DNA from: Alteromonas abrolhosensis
GTDB lineage: Bacteria > Pseudomonadota > Gammaproteobacteria > Enterobacterales > Alteromonadaceae
Reading direction: 5' to 3'
Assembly: GCF_001953635.1 (NCBI RefSeq)
Contig: NZ_MEJH01000008.1
Location: forward strand, 1-64,000
Length of the DNA stretch: 64,000 nt
Notes under the pieces: generated by a model
What the model saw: only the letters and a program-made list of their open reading frames with translations
Told to the model about the DNA's origin: nothing
The model's database searches: none
In this document: positions 26,729-36,185 of the stretch, in pieces
How the letters are laid out: each line of letters opens with the position of its first letter
How positions within the stretch are numbered: position 1 is the first letter of the stretch
Made by a program: the position numbers and the translations under genes

Positions 26729-27634
26729 CTAGCCCTTTCCACGGGTTTTTGTTTTGTGCGGTTCAGCGCTTTTTTCAATAAATTCAATAATCATATTGGC
26801 GACATCTTTGTTTGTCGCTTTCTCTATACCTTCAAGGCCAGGCGATGAGTTTACTTCCATTACCACAGGGCCGTTATTAGAGCGAAGAATGTCTACGCCA
26901 CAGCAGTTAAGGCCCATTGTTTTTGCCGCGTCTACTGCCGTTTTACGCTCAGCTGGGCTTAAGCGAACTAAACTTGCCTGGCCGCCGCGGTGAAGGTTTG
27001 AGCGGAATTCCCCAGGAGCTGCCTGACGTTTCATAGCTGCCACAACTTTTCCGCCAACCACGAAGCAACGAATATCTGCACCGCCAGCTTCCTTGATGAA
27101 CTCTTGCACCAAAATACTGGCGTTAAGACCCATAAATGCTTCAATGATCGATTCGGCCGCTTTTTGGGTGTCAGCCAACACTACTCCAATACCTTGCGTA
27201 CCTTCTAGCAGCTTGATAACAACCGGCGCGCCGCCAACGGTTTTGATAACGTCGTCAATCTTGTCAGGGTGATGTGCAAAGCCTGTCCTAGGCATGCCGA
27301 TACCTTTGCGAGACAAAAGCTGCAATGAACGCAATTTATCTCGCGAGCGGCTAATAGCCACTGATTCATTAAGGCTGTAGGTGCCCATCATTTCAAACTG
27401 GCGAACAACCGACGTTCCGTAAAAGCTTACTGACGCGCCAATTCGCGGAATCACGGCATCGTAATAAGGAAGTCGCTTACCGTTATAGCGAACAGACGGT
27501 CGCGCACTGGTGATATCCATGTAGCAGTGCATGGTATCGATAACGTCAACCTGATGCCCGCGAGCCTGCCCAGCTTCGACTAAGCGTGAAGTAGAGTAAA
27601 GACGAGGATTTCTGGAAAGAATTGCAATGCGCAT
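26729..27634 (-). CDS. rimK: RimK, ATP-grasp alpha-L-glutamate ligase
   Basis: A 301-aa ATP-grasp enzyme that adds glutamates to the C-terminus of ribosomal protein S6 and can make short poly-glutamate. ATG 27634 gives the usual N-terminus [21 protein letters not shown]-grasp signatures: [35 protein letters not shown], and the Mg-binding [14 protein letters not shown]. It is the first gene of a minus-strand run rimK, M14-type, retropepsin-like, possibly also the solute-binding protein. Confidence 0.95.
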   Translation of the reverse strand: MRIAILSRNPRLYSTSRLVEAGQARGHQVDVIDTMHCYMDITSARPSVRYNGKRLPYYDAVIPRIGASVSFYGTSVVRQFEMMGTYSLNESVAISRSRDKLRSLQLLSRKGIGMPRTGFAHHPDKIDDVIKTVGGAPVVIKLLEGTQGIGVVLADTQKAAESIIEAFMGLNASILVQEFIKEAGGADIRCFVVGGKVVAAMKRQAAPGEFRSNLHRGGQASLVRLSPAERKTAVDAAKTMGLNCCGVDILRSNNGPVVMEVNSSPGLEGIEKATNKDVANMIIEFIEKSAEPHKTKTRGKG

Positions 27635-27911
27635 TATAAAAAAGCCTGTAGTTTGTGTTTTATTTTGTCGTTTTATCGACCAACCTATTACCACGTTAGA
27701 ACGTGATTGTTAAATAGACAAGTCATTTTTGCGCGCATACTAATGTAACTGCCAAGGGGTGTCTTACGAATAATTCTTGTTGTGTCGATTGCTTTTAATG
27801 CATGAACTTGTCGGCTATTCACGTTAGCATTAGAGCGCGTCGGCCTATTTAAAGTAAAATTAGCATTTTAGGCCGGTATGCTTAGTTAAATGAATGTAAG
27901 GATTAGGGTTA

Positions 27912-28535
27912 ATGAATGAGTGGTGGCATGGGTTTTTGGCGTGGTTAACTCAGTACCAGTCAAATGTCGTGTGGAGTGGGTTGGTTTTAGTTATGTATTT
28001 GGCAATGTCTCGAAAGTTACTGCCAAAACTGGAAACCAACATCGTCAAGTCAAAGCTAAAGTCGAATAGCGCCTTAAAAGGACTTTTTGCCGCACGCGTC
28101 ATTGTCGCTACAGTATCGTTGGCGTTGTTGTTACTAGCATGGGGTATCGACTTTTCCGGGCTGTTAGTCCTTTCTACTTCTATCATTACAGTAACGGGTG
28201 TTGCGCTTTTCGCAAGCTGGTCGCTTATCAGTAATATTACCGCCTACTTTATATTACTTACGAATGTAGCCTACCGCAGAGGTAATTACGTGCGCATTCT
28301 TGACGGCGATAACTTCATTGAAGGCGTAATTGCCGATGTAGGGCCATTTAGTACGCGCTTGCTTACCGCCGAGCGCGAAACCCTTATGTACCCAAACAAC
28401 CTGATTTTAACTCGCCCAGTTTTACTTAATCCTAAAGAAAAGTGGGGGGCAATGGGTAAAGTTGTGGCGAAGTCGAGCGTTGAAACGCCGGTGGTTAAGA
28501 TTGAAGAAAGTAAACCACACGACGAATTACTTTAA
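27912..28535 (+). CDS. Small MscS-type mechanosensitive channel protein
   Basis: A 207-aa membrane protein with a reduced MscS layout: TM helices at ~18-35, ~62-80 and a pore-like helix ~85-120 (VALFASWSLISNITAYFILL), then a short beta domain (YVRILDGDNFIEGVIADVGPF) and a truncated C-terminus. MscS proteins release osmolytes under membrane tension. At about 200 aa it lacks the full C-terminal cage of E. coli MscS, as do other small family members. It is a single gene between rimK (divergent) and the convergent crbS. Confidence 0.8.
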   Translation: MNEWWHGFLAWLTQYQSNVVWSGLVLVMYLAMSRKLLPKLETNIVKSKLKSNSALKGLFAARVIVATVSLALLLLAWGIDFSGLLVLSTSIITVTGVALFASWSLISNITAYFILLTNVAYRRGNYVRILDGDNFIEGVIADVGPFSTRLLTAERETLMYPNNLILTRPVLLNPKEKWGAMGKVVAKSSVETPVVKIEESKPHDELL

Positions 28536-28557
28536 TCTGTTCTGGTAAAGCGATCAT

Positions 28558-28589
28558 CGAAAAGCGTGCAGTTTCCTACACGTTTTTCG
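28558..28589. terminator. Bidirectional hairpin between mscS-like gene and crbS
   Basis: CGAAAAGCGTG and CACGTTTTTCG pair around a loop that contains the crbS stop codon (28576-28578). The A/T arms make it usable in both directions between the convergent genes. Confidence 0.65.
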
Positions 28590-31500
28590 CTTCTCTAATG
28601 TAGCGCGTCATACTTTGTAGTAGCGCACGCAATTTTGCTGGCTTTAACGGCTTCGCTAAAAAGTTTACGCCTTGGGCTTTGCACTGTGTGACTAGGCTCT
28701 CATCCGGTGTTGCCGTTATCAGCGCCGCCGGCACTACAATATTGAGCCTGTGCCTGAGTTCTTCTATCAGAGCCAACCCATTTTTCTCGCTGTCGTGACT
28801 AAGTTGATAATCCATCAATAAGATTTGGGGTTGAATCGTCTCACAGACTTTCAGCGCGTCATCCCAGTTGTTAGCCAGCACAACATTTATTCCCCACTTC
28901 TGCAGTAGGGTCTGCATTGCATCTAGGTTTTCTCTTTGGTCATCAACACACAGTACATCCATCCCTGTAAATGTCGTGTTGCGAGTTTTCATTGGTACAT
29001 CAGAAACTAACTTGGGTTCCGCTTTAGCAAGAGAAAAAGCAAAGCAGCTTCCTTTACCAATTTTAGAGGTAACATTGATATCGCTGTTTAACTGCAGGCT
29101 TAAGCGGCGTACCACACCTAAGCCCAGTCCCAATCCATGCTCTTTGCTTTCGTTTGCGCGGAAAAAGTCACCAAAAATACTGTCTCTCTTATCAGTAGAA
29201 ATACCAATCCCTGTGTCGATGGCTTTAAAATAAACCGTGTCTTTTACAGGTTTAATTACAAAAAGAACGCGACCATTTTCTGTGTATTTCACCGCATTAG
29301 AGAGCAAGTTTTGGGTTATTCGGTATAAATAGGTTTTGTCAGCTTTCACCCAACACGGACGTATTAGCGCCTTAAAGCCAAGCCCTTTTTCCCGAGCGCG
29401 CATAGCCATTTCGTCAACAAGTGGGGATAGCAGGGCTACTACATCGATAGATTCAATGTCGGGTTTCATTTCACCTTGGTCTAAACGCGCGATATCGAGC
29501 AAGGTGCCTATTAGTGTTTCACTAGAGGTTACACTGTGATTAAGCTTACGGATAATTGCCAGTGCTGATTCAGACAATTCTTGCTCTTCAAGGGCACTGA
29601 CGTACAGCTTGGCAGCATTGAGTGGCTGAAGAACATCGTGACTAGCGAGTGCCAAGAAGCGGGTTTTACTCGCGTTGGCGTCTTCGGCAGCTTTTCTGGC
29701 TCGAATAAGTTCTTTTTCCGCTTCAGAGCGCCTTTCTATCTCAAGGCGAAGCTCTGCGTTAATGGAATGGACTTCTTCTGTACGCTTTTTTATGCGTGCT
29801 TCTAGATCAATGTTCGACTCTTCAAGTGCTTGCTGTATTTCAACGTGCCCAGTAATGTCGTTAAAACTGGTTACAAAGCCACCACCGGGCAGTGGGTTGC
29901 CTACCATCTCGATTACCCGTCCATCCATGCGTTGTCGAGTAAAACGGTGGGGCATACCAGAGCGTAAGTGCGCCAGCCTTTTTTCTACTTCAGCGTCTAC
30001 GTTATCCGTGCCGAATTCTCCCTGAGAAGCGTTATATCGAATTAATTTTTCGATGGGGGTTCCCACCGCCAGCAAATTATCAGGGTAGGGATAAAGATCG
30101 GCGTAGCGCTTATTCCACGCCACTAAGTTTAAGTGCTTGTCGACTACGCTAATACCCTGATCCATGTTTTCAAGCGACGTAAGAAGCGCAGTCATATTGA
30201 ATTGCATGGCTTGAGTAGTGTCATCAAAGAAGTTGATGACCTCGGTGAAATCCATCTTCTTGCCGCGCAGTGCGCTATCTAATAGCACCTTGGCACTTGA
30301 AGCGCCGATTACGCCGCCGAGAGCGCGTTCACAAAATGACAAAAACGACTCATTCGGCGTGTCATCATGTTTCAATTGGCAGTTATTAAGCTGTTGATAT
30401 TGTTCCAGCAGTTGTTCGCAGCGACCTGATCCCATAAAGGTTGAAAGTAACGTGATTAGGTCGGAAACCGTTACATTGGTTGCCTGAGCCTTCACGGTAT
30501 TATTACTGGATATCGCTGGAGAAACGAAGGCTTCCGCTTGCATCCTGTCGATAAGACGCTGGGGAGCAAAGTGTGAAAAGAGTATGTAGACAAAGGTGTT
30601 CGCCGCTAAGCTGATCATGGCACCTTGGCTAATGAGTTCATTTTGCTCCATTTGCGATACTTGCTCACTGACGATAGGAAGCACAAGCCACAACACCCAA
30701 ATGACCAAGCCCACCATGAGCCCCGCATATACCCCGTGCGCATGAGCACGTTTCCAATAAAGCCCTCCAACAATTGCTGGCATAAGCTGAATAACTAACG
30801 AGAAAGCAATAAGTCCAATTGAGTGAAGGGAGCGGCTGCTAGTCATTTGCTGGTGGTATAAAAAAGCCATGAGCAGGATAAAAGCGATAACTATACGGCG
30901 AATAAGTCTGATCTTGCTTGATACATCCTGTTTGTCGTCAGTATTGCCTGTAAAAGCAAGAATGCGCGGCAAGATTACATCATTGGTCAGCATGGTACTC
31001 AAAGTGAGCGTAGCTACAATAATCATGGCGGTTGCGGCAGACAGCCCGCCCACAAACACTATAACCTGAAGAAGGACTGACTCTGAAAAGACCGCGAGCG
31101 ACAGCACGTAAGAATCGGGCTCGATATTTGCGCCTGCAAAAATGGCTTTGCCCGCAATGGCAATAACGGGAATAACGGCTGAGATGATAGTTAGGTATAG
31201 CGGAAACAGCCACCTTGCCGTGCGCAGGTGTCCCAAGCTTAGGTTATCGATAATGGCAACGTGGAATTGTCGTGGTAAGCAAACGATGGCTGCGGCGGCC
31301 ATGATTGTTTGAGCAATGAAGGTAAACGAACCAAATTGCGCTAAGGCGACTTCGTTAGTAAAGCTCTCGAAAAACGGCCCCGACTGAGTGCGTTTCCATG
31401 CGCTATATCCAACAACCGCAACCAACACCAACGCTAGCAGCTTAATGGTCGACTCGAACGCAATGGCCAACATTAAACCTCGTCGGTATTCGGTGACGTC

Positions 31501-32019
31501 CGTTTGGCGTGTACCAAAATACATAGCGAACGCAGCGATAAAGCCGGTTGCGGCAATGATAATGCCATTGCTATTGGGCTGTTGAGTAAGAAGCTGGAAA
31601 GTGGCGCCGACTGCTTTTAATTGAAGCGCGATATAAGGAATGGTGGCGAGTAGAGCAATAAGCGTGACTACCAATGCCACGGTTTGGCGCTTTCCATAGC
31701 GCGAAGCAATGAAGTCTGAAATGGTAGTAATGTGCTGCTTCTTGCTAACTAGCGTCAACTTATAAATAAACTTATAACCTAATACATAAACAAGAATAGG
31801 TCCAAGCATGATCGGAAGGTATATCCACGTATCTCTACTTGCTTGACCTACCATTCCGAAAAATGTCCACGCGGTACAATAAATGGCGAGGGCTAATGAA
31901 TAAATCGCTGGATGTGACGTTAAAGCTCTTGCGGTTGGCGAGTTCTTCTCACCCCAACTCGCCAATGAAAAAAGCAAGAAGAGATACAGTACTGCAAGTG
32001 TTACCCAACCAAAAACCAT
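28576..32019 (-). CDS. crbS: CrbS-like hybrid sensor kinase with SSS-transporter domain
   Basis: A 1147-aa membrane hybrid kinase. Residues 1-~490 form about 13 TM helices of a sodium:solute symporter-like module (AIYSLALAIYCTAWTFFGMVG at the front). After a linker comes a PAS-like region (GISVVDKHLNLVAWNKRYADL), a coiled coil, the His-kinase core (LALASHDVLQPLNAAKLY; HATPase motifs DTGIGIS and GLGLGLGVVRRL) and a C-terminal receiver (VLCVDDQ, phospho-Asp in LLMDYQLS). This is the CrbS/MxtR architecture that senses acetate-linked signals and activates CrbR/ErdR. It is divergent from the acetate symporter genes. Confidence 0.9.
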   Translation of the reverse strand: MVFGWVTLAVLYLFLLFSLASWGEKNSPTARALTSHPAIYSLALAIYCTAWTFFGMVGQASRDTWIYLPIMLGPILVYVLGYKFIYKLTLVSKKQHITTISDFIASRYGKRQTVALVVTLIALLATIPYIALQLKAVGATFQLLTQQPNSNGIIIAATGFIAAFAMYFGTRQTDVTEYRRGLMLAIAFESTIKLLALVLVAVVGYSAWKRTQSGPFFESFTNEVALAQFGSFTFIAQTIMAAAAIVCLPRQFHVAIIDNLSLGHLRTARWLFPLYLTIISAVIPVIAIAGKAIFAGANIEPDSYVLSLAVFSESVLLQVIVFVGGLSAATAMIIVATLTLSTMLTNDVILPRILAFTGNTDDKQDVSSKIRLIRRIVIAFILLMAFLYHQQMTSSRSLHSIGLIAFSLVIQLMPAIVGGLYWKRAHAHGVYAGLMVGLVIWVLWLVLPIVSEQVSQMEQNELISQGAMISLAANTFVYILFSHFAPQRLIDRMQAEAFVSPAISSNNTVKAQATNVTVSDLITLLSTFMGSGRCEQLLEQYQQLNNCQLKHDDTPNESFLSFCERALGGVIGASSAKVLLDSALRGKKMDFTEVINFFDDTTQAMQFNMTALLTSLENMDQGISVVDKHLNLVAWNKRYADLYPYPDNLLAVGTPIEKLIRYNASQGEFGTDNVDAEVEKRLAHLRSGMPHRFTRQRMDGRVIEMVGNPLPGGGFVTSFNDITGHVEIQQALEESNIDLEARIKKRTEEVHSINAELRLEIERRSEAEKELIRARKAAEDANASKTRFLALASHDVLQPLNAAKLYVSALEEQELSESALAIIRKLNHSVTSSETLIGTLLDIARLDQGEMKPDIESIDVVALLSPLVDEMAMRAREKGLGFKALIRPCWVKADKTYLYRITQNLLSNAVKYTENGRVLFVIKPVKDTVYFKAIDTGIGISTDKRDSIFGDFFRANESKEHGLGLGLGVVRRLSLQLNSDINVTSKIGKGSCFAFSLAKAEPKLVSDVPMKTRNTTFTGMDVLCVDDQRENLDAMQTLLQKWGINVVLANNWDDALKVCETIQPQILLMDYQLSHDSEKNGLALIEELRHRLNIVVPAALITATPDESLVTQCKAQGVNFLAKPLKPAKLRALLQSMTRYIREAKNV

Positions 32020-32071
32020 AACGTTCCTTTTAACTTAGTTTTAACAATGCTGTCGCTATTATAATCATTTC

Positions 32072-32081
32072 GATCATAGTC
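32072..32081. promoter_or_regulatory. GATCATAGTC site, crbS/symporter region
   Basis: A near-match to the GAYYAWRGTC palindrome, starting 17 bases before the stronger site at 32089. The pair lies 53-80 bases upstream of the crbS start and about 180 upstream of the DUF4212 gene. Confidence 0.4.
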
Positions 32082-32088
32082 AACCTAC

Positions 32089-32098
32089 GACCATGGTC
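32089..32098. promoter_or_regulatory. GACCATGGTC palindrome, crbS/symporter region
   Basis: A perfect 10-bp palindrome followed by TCATTTTG, exactly as at 21476-21493 ahead of acs. It is the best-conserved candidate site for the acetate regulator. Confidence 0.5.
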
Positions 32099-32276
32099 TC
32101 ATTTTGAATTTTTAGTGTCAGGTCTAGAGTAGTAGGCGAGCTCCTAAATGCTTGACTTTGCTGCGTGTGGTTGTTTCTTCTCAATCGCACATTACGCAGC
32201 AATAACGTTAACAAAGCCGGGCGTTAGGAATATGTAAAATCATAACAATCAATTAACCTGACATGAGGGTGAAACA

Positions 32277-32543
32277 ATGGCATTTAGAAACGAAGAGGAC
32301 AAAAAAGCGTATTGGAGGGAGAATCTCGCCCTTCTCGCCAAGCTTTTAGTCGTTTGGTTTGTCGTATCATTCGGTGCCGGCATTATTTTTGTCGATATCT
32401 TAAATGAAATCCAATTTTTTGGCTTTAAATTAGGCTTCTGGTTTGCGCAGCAGGGCGCAATTTATGTATTTGTTGCATTAATCTTTGTCTACATGGCGAA
32501 GATGAACGCCATGGATAAACGCTACGGCGTAGATGAGGAGTAA
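32277..32543 (+). CDS. DUF4212 small subunit of acetate symporter
   Basis: An 88-aa membrane protein with two TM helices (~20-40 and ~55-75; LLVVWFVVSFGAGIIFVDIL) and charged ends. It belongs to the DUF4212 family, small proteins always encoded ahead of a particular group of SSS symporters. SD GAGGGTGA supports the start. It is three bases from the symporter gene, so translation is coupled. Confidence 0.9.
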   Translation: MAFRNEEDKKAYWRENLALLAKLLVVWFVVSFGAGIIFVDILNEIQFFGFKLGFWFAQQGAIYVFVALIFVYMAKMNAMDKRYGVDEE

Positions 32544-32546
32544 ATC

Positions 32547-34253
32547 ATGGACGTTCAAACTTTAACGTTTATTATCGTAGGTGCATCATTTGCGCTTTAT
32601 ATCGCTATAGCAATTTGGGCCCGCGCTGGGTCGACTAATGATTTTTACGTAGCCGGTGGTGGTGTTCCTCCCATTATGAATGGTATGGCTACCGCAGCAG
32701 ACTGGATGTCGGCAGCCTCGTTTATCTCGATGGCGGGTCTTATCTCGTTTATGGGTTATGACGGTGCCGTTTATCTAATGGGCTGGACAGGTGGTTACGT
32801 TCTACTTGCACTTTGTTTAGCACCGTACTTACGTAAGTTCGGTAAATTCACGGTACCTGATTTTATCGGTGATCGTTACTACTCACAGACAGCACGTACG
32901 GTTGCCGTATTCTGTGCAATCTTTGTTTGTTTCACATACGTTGCAGGCCAAATGCGTGGCGTAGGTGTTGTATTTAGCCGTTTCTTAGAAGTGGATATCG
33001 TATCGGGCGTTGTTATCGGTATGGTTATCGTGTTCTTCTATACTGTGCTTGGTGGTATGAAAGGTATTACTTACACCCAAGTTGCACAGTACTGCGTACT
33101 AATTTTTGCTTATATCGTTCCAGCAGTATTTATCTCTATCATGGTGACAGGTCACATTCTTCCACAAACCGGTTTTGGTGCCACGTTAGTTGATGGTTCC
33201 GGAATGTACGTGTTGCAGAAGCTCGACATGTTGTCCGTGGAACTCGGCTTCAATGAATATACCTCAGGTACTAAGAGTACTATCGACGTATTCTTTATTA
33301 CGTTCGCTCTGATGGTAGGTACAGCGGGTCTTCCTCACGTAATTGTACGTTTCTTCACTGTGCCTAAGGTTCACGATGCTCGTAAGTCTGCAGGTTATGC
33401 ACTCGTGTTCATTGCACTTCTGTACACTACTGCGCCTTCACTTGCCGCTTTTGCTCGTGTAAACATGATTGAAACCATTAATGGTCCTGAAATGACGGGT
33501 ACCAGCTATGAAGAAGCGCCTTCGTGGATTAAGAATTGGGAACAAACTGGTCTTATCGGCTTTGAAGATAAAAATGGCGATGGCAAGATGTTCTATTCTG
33601 GCGATGAGCGCAACGAAATGAAGGTTGACCGCGATATTATGGTTCTGGCGAACCCTGAAATTGCGAATCTACCTGCATGGGTCATTGCACTGGTAGCCGC
33701 GGGTGGTGTAGCTGCAGCCTTGTCTACTTCTGCGGGTCTACTGTTGGTAATTTCGACATCCGTCTCCCACGATTTGTTGAAACGAAACTTTATGCCGAAT
33801 ATTACCGATAAGGCAGAACTGATGTACGCGCGATTAGCGGCAGGTGTGGCCATTGTAATTGCAGGCTACTTCGGTATTAATCCGCCCGGGTTTGTTGCGC
33901 AGGTGGTCGCCTTTGCCTTCGGCTTGGCTGCATCGAGCTTCTTCCCAGCAATTATCATGGGTATCTTCAGCAAGCGAATGAATGATAAAGGGGCGATTGC
34001 AGGTATGGTTAGCGGTATTGCATTCACCGCCGCCTATATCATCTACTTCAAGTTTGTGAATCCTGCGGCTAACGTGCCGGCTAACTGGTGGTTTGGTATT
34101 TCTCCAGAAGGCATTGGTACATTGGGTATGATGGTTAACTTCCTTGTTGCATTCTTAGTATTTAAAGCAACTGATGAAGCACCAGAAGAAATCCAAGAGT
34201 TGGTTGAAAGCATTCGTTATCCTAAGGGAGCGGGTGAAGCATCGGCTCACTAA
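32547..34253 (+). CDS. Sodium:solute symporter, ActP-like (acetate uptake)
   Basis: A 568-aa SSS-family transporter with about 13 TM helices. The N-terminal signature is DFYVAGGGVPPIMNGMATAADWMSAASF. It has a hydrophilic loop of ~65 residues (about 310-375, GPEMTGTSYEEAPSWIKN onward) typical of the VC2705 group rather than of E. coli ActP. It probably imports acetate with Na+. It is coupled to the DUF4212 gene, divergent from CrbS and ends at a strong terminator. Substrate is inferred from context. Confidence 0.88.
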   Translation: MDVQTLTFIIVGASFALYIAIAIWARAGSTNDFYVAGGGVPPIMNGMATAADWMSAASFISMAGLISFMGYDGAVYLMGWTGGYVLLALCLAPYLRKFGKFTVPDFIGDRYYSQTARTVAVFCAIFVCFTYVAGQMRGVGVVFSRFLEVDIVSGVVIGMVIVFFYTVLGGMKGITYTQVAQYCVLIFAYIVPAVFISIMVTGHILPQTGFGATLVDGSGMYVLQKLDMLSVELGFNEYTSGTKSTIDVFFITFALMVGTAGLPHVIVRFFTVPKVHDARKSAGYALVFIALLYTTAPSLAAFARVNMIETINGPEMTGTSYEEAPSWIKNWEQTGLIGFEDKNGDGKMFYSGDERNEMKVDRDIMVLANPEIANLPAWVIALVAAGGVAAALSTSAGLLLVISTSVSHDLLKRNFMPNITDKAELMYARLAAGVAIVIAGYFGINPPGFVAQVVAFAFGLAASSFFPAIIMGIFSKRMNDKGAIAGMVSGIAFTAAYIIYFKFVNPAANVPANWWFGISPEGIGTLGMMVNFLVAFLVFKATDEAPEEIQELVESIRYPKGAGEASAH

Positions 34254-34290
34254 ACTAATGCTGCCTTAAGATAGGCTTTAAGAAAACAAA

Positions 34291-34333
34291 ACCAATCTAC
34301 TGGCGAAAGTGAGTAGGTTGGTTTTTTCTTTTT
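34291..34333 (+). terminator. Terminator after acetate symporter
   Basis: ACCAATCTAC and GTAGGTTGGT form a 10-bp stem with one G-T pair, loop of 12 bases, followed by a T-rich tract reaching 34333. The next gene starts just beyond. Confidence 0.85.
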
Positions 34334-34351
34334 GTGAACTGGACATTTTCT

Positions 34352-36181
34352 ATGACTGCGATGGCTAAACAAGTTGAAGACTTTCTCAACACATCAGCAC
34401 CTTTTGACGTGCTGGACAAAGAGCAAAAGCTTGAGCTGGTAAAACATACTGAGCTGGTATATTTGACAGCGGATAATGTTGGCGATCTGCAAAAGGGCGA
34501 TGCGTCACTTTATCTCATTCAAAATGGTCAATTTTCTGTTCAAGATTCCGATGCGCCTTTACGTCACCTGAGTGAAGGCGATTACTTTGGTTATGTGAAC
34601 ATTATGGAAAACCGCAATTTTCCATTGAGCATAAGCGTAGACAGCCCTGGGCTTGTTTACTGTTTTAAAGCTTCAGCGGTTGCCCCCTTATTTGACTTAC
34701 CTGTTATTCGCCATTTCTTTGATGGGCTGCGCAACAACGCACTTCAAAACCACGCTATTTCCGACACAAATTCCATGTGGCTTTACAAAGGGCTTGAAGA
34801 CGTTATTAACAAATCACCAGTGTCGGTGGATGTAGAAACCTCAATTACAGCCGCGGCGCAGCTTATGACAACTCAGAAAGTATCGTCACTGCTGGTTACC
34901 CGAGAAGATAAGCTAATTGGTATTATTACTGACCGCGACTTACGTTCAAGAGTGGTGGCTGCGTCTCTTGATATTCACCTTCCTGTAAGCCACATCATGA
35001 CCCCAAATCCTGCGCAAATAATGGGAAATAGAACGCTTTTTGATGCCTTAGCGCTAATGACAGAAAGAAACATCCATCATTTGCCTGTCGTAGATCAACA
35101 AACCCTTGCTCCACTGGGAATGGTCACAGCCAGCGACATTATTCGTCATCAGCGGGGAAATGTACTCTTTATTATTGGCGAACTAAGTAAAGCAGAAAAC
35201 CTGTATGAACTGACCAGGTTGTCCTGGCAATTGCCGCATTATTTCTCAGCCCACGCTAAAAAAGCAGGAGACTACGACATTGCTGGCAAAATTTTATCTC
35301 AGGCTACCGATATCATGACAAGAAAGCTTATTGGCTTTTTCCAACAGGCCAATGGAAAGGCGCCGATGATGTTCGCCTGGCTTGTCTATGGCTCTCAAGC
35401 TAGAGAAGACCAGACAATGGGCTCAGATCAAGACAACGGTCTTCTTCTTGCACAGCGGCCTAACAAAGCACAAGCTGAATATTTCGCAAAAATGGCAGAG
35501 TACGTCTGCAATGGATTGGCAAAATGCGGTATTAAACTGTGTGACGGCAATATTATGGCTAGCAACCCAGACCTTAGGCTTTCGCTTGACGAAGCCATTG
35601 AAGAAGCTAAACGATGGGTAAAGGCGCCAACTAAAGATGCGATTATGCACTTCAACATTTTTCTGGATGTTCGCTGTGCAGCCGGTGATGTGAGCTTATT
35701 TAAACAGCTACAGCGTAAACGCGCACCGTTAATGCAGCAAAATATGTTTCTAGCCGCGCTTACGCGAAACAGTAACGAAATATCAGTTCCACTCTCCATG
35801 TTCCAAAAGTTTATTTATGAAAAGGGACGTAAGGAAAAAGACGTAATCGATTTAAAAACAAGAGCCGTTGCGTTAATTAATAATATAGCGCGTATTTACG
35901 CGTTAGCTGATGGGGTGACATTGCCCAATACATTAGCCCGATTAGAGGCTCTGTCATCTAATTCACAGCTTTCCAAAAGGGATGCAACTAACTTACGAGA
36001 TATCTGGCTTTTCCTAAACCGCTTACGTTGGCGGCATCAACTGGAAAACAAAGTCACAGACAACCGAGTGTCTATATCCAGTCTATCATCGATAGAAAAA
36101 CACCAGCTAAAGGCTGCTTTCAAAGCTATTGAGAGAACTAATCAGGCGATGGTAATGAAGTTCTCTGGCGGTGTCAGTTAA
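34352..36181 (+). CDS. cNMP-binding/CBS/DUF294 nucleotidyltransferase-like protein
   Basis: A cytoplasmic protein of about 609 aa: cyclic-nucleotide-binding-like domain (~30-130, SEGDYFGYVNIMENRNF), two CBS domains (~155-275, LIGIITDRDLRSRVV and MVTASDIIRHQRG), a DUF294 nucleotidyltransferase-fold domain (YGSQAREDQTMGSDQDNGLL, with the G-S and D-x-D metal residues) and its C-terminal partner domain. Regulatory proteins of this type often follow ActP-like symporters and may tune transport or signalling. The start is among ATG 34352, ATG 34361 and GTG 34334; none has a strong SD. The exonuclease gene follows at once. Confidence 0.85.
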   Translation: MTAMAKQVEDFLNTSAPFDVLDKEQKLELVKHTELVYLTADNVGDLQKGDASLYLIQNGQFSVQDSDAPLRHLSEGDYFGYVNIMENRNFPLSISVDSPGLVYCFKASAVAPLFDLPVIRHFFDGLRNNALQNHAISDTNSMWLYKGLEDVINKSPVSVDVETSITAAAQLMTTQKVSSLLVTREDKLIGIITDRDLRSRVVAASLDIHLPVSHIMTPNPAQIMGNRTLFDALALMTERNIHHLPVVDQQTLAPLGMVTASDIIRHQRGNVLFIIGELSKAENLYELTRLSWQLPHYFSAHAKKAGDYDIAGKILSQATDIMTRKLIGFFQQANGKAPMMFAWLVYGSQAREDQTMGSDQDNGLLLAQRPNKAQAEYFAKMAEYVCNGLAKCGIKLCDGNIMASNPDLRLSLDEAIEEAKRWVKAPTKDAIMHFNIFLDVRCAAGDVSLFKQLQRKRAPLMQQNMFLAALTRNSNEISVPLSMFQKFIYEKGRKEKDVIDLKTRAVALINNIARIYALADGVTLPNTLARLEALSSNSQLSKRDATNLRDIWLFLNRLRWRHQLENKVTDNRVSISSLSSIEKHQLKAAFKAIERTNQAMVMKFSGGVS

Positions 36182-36185
36182 TCTT

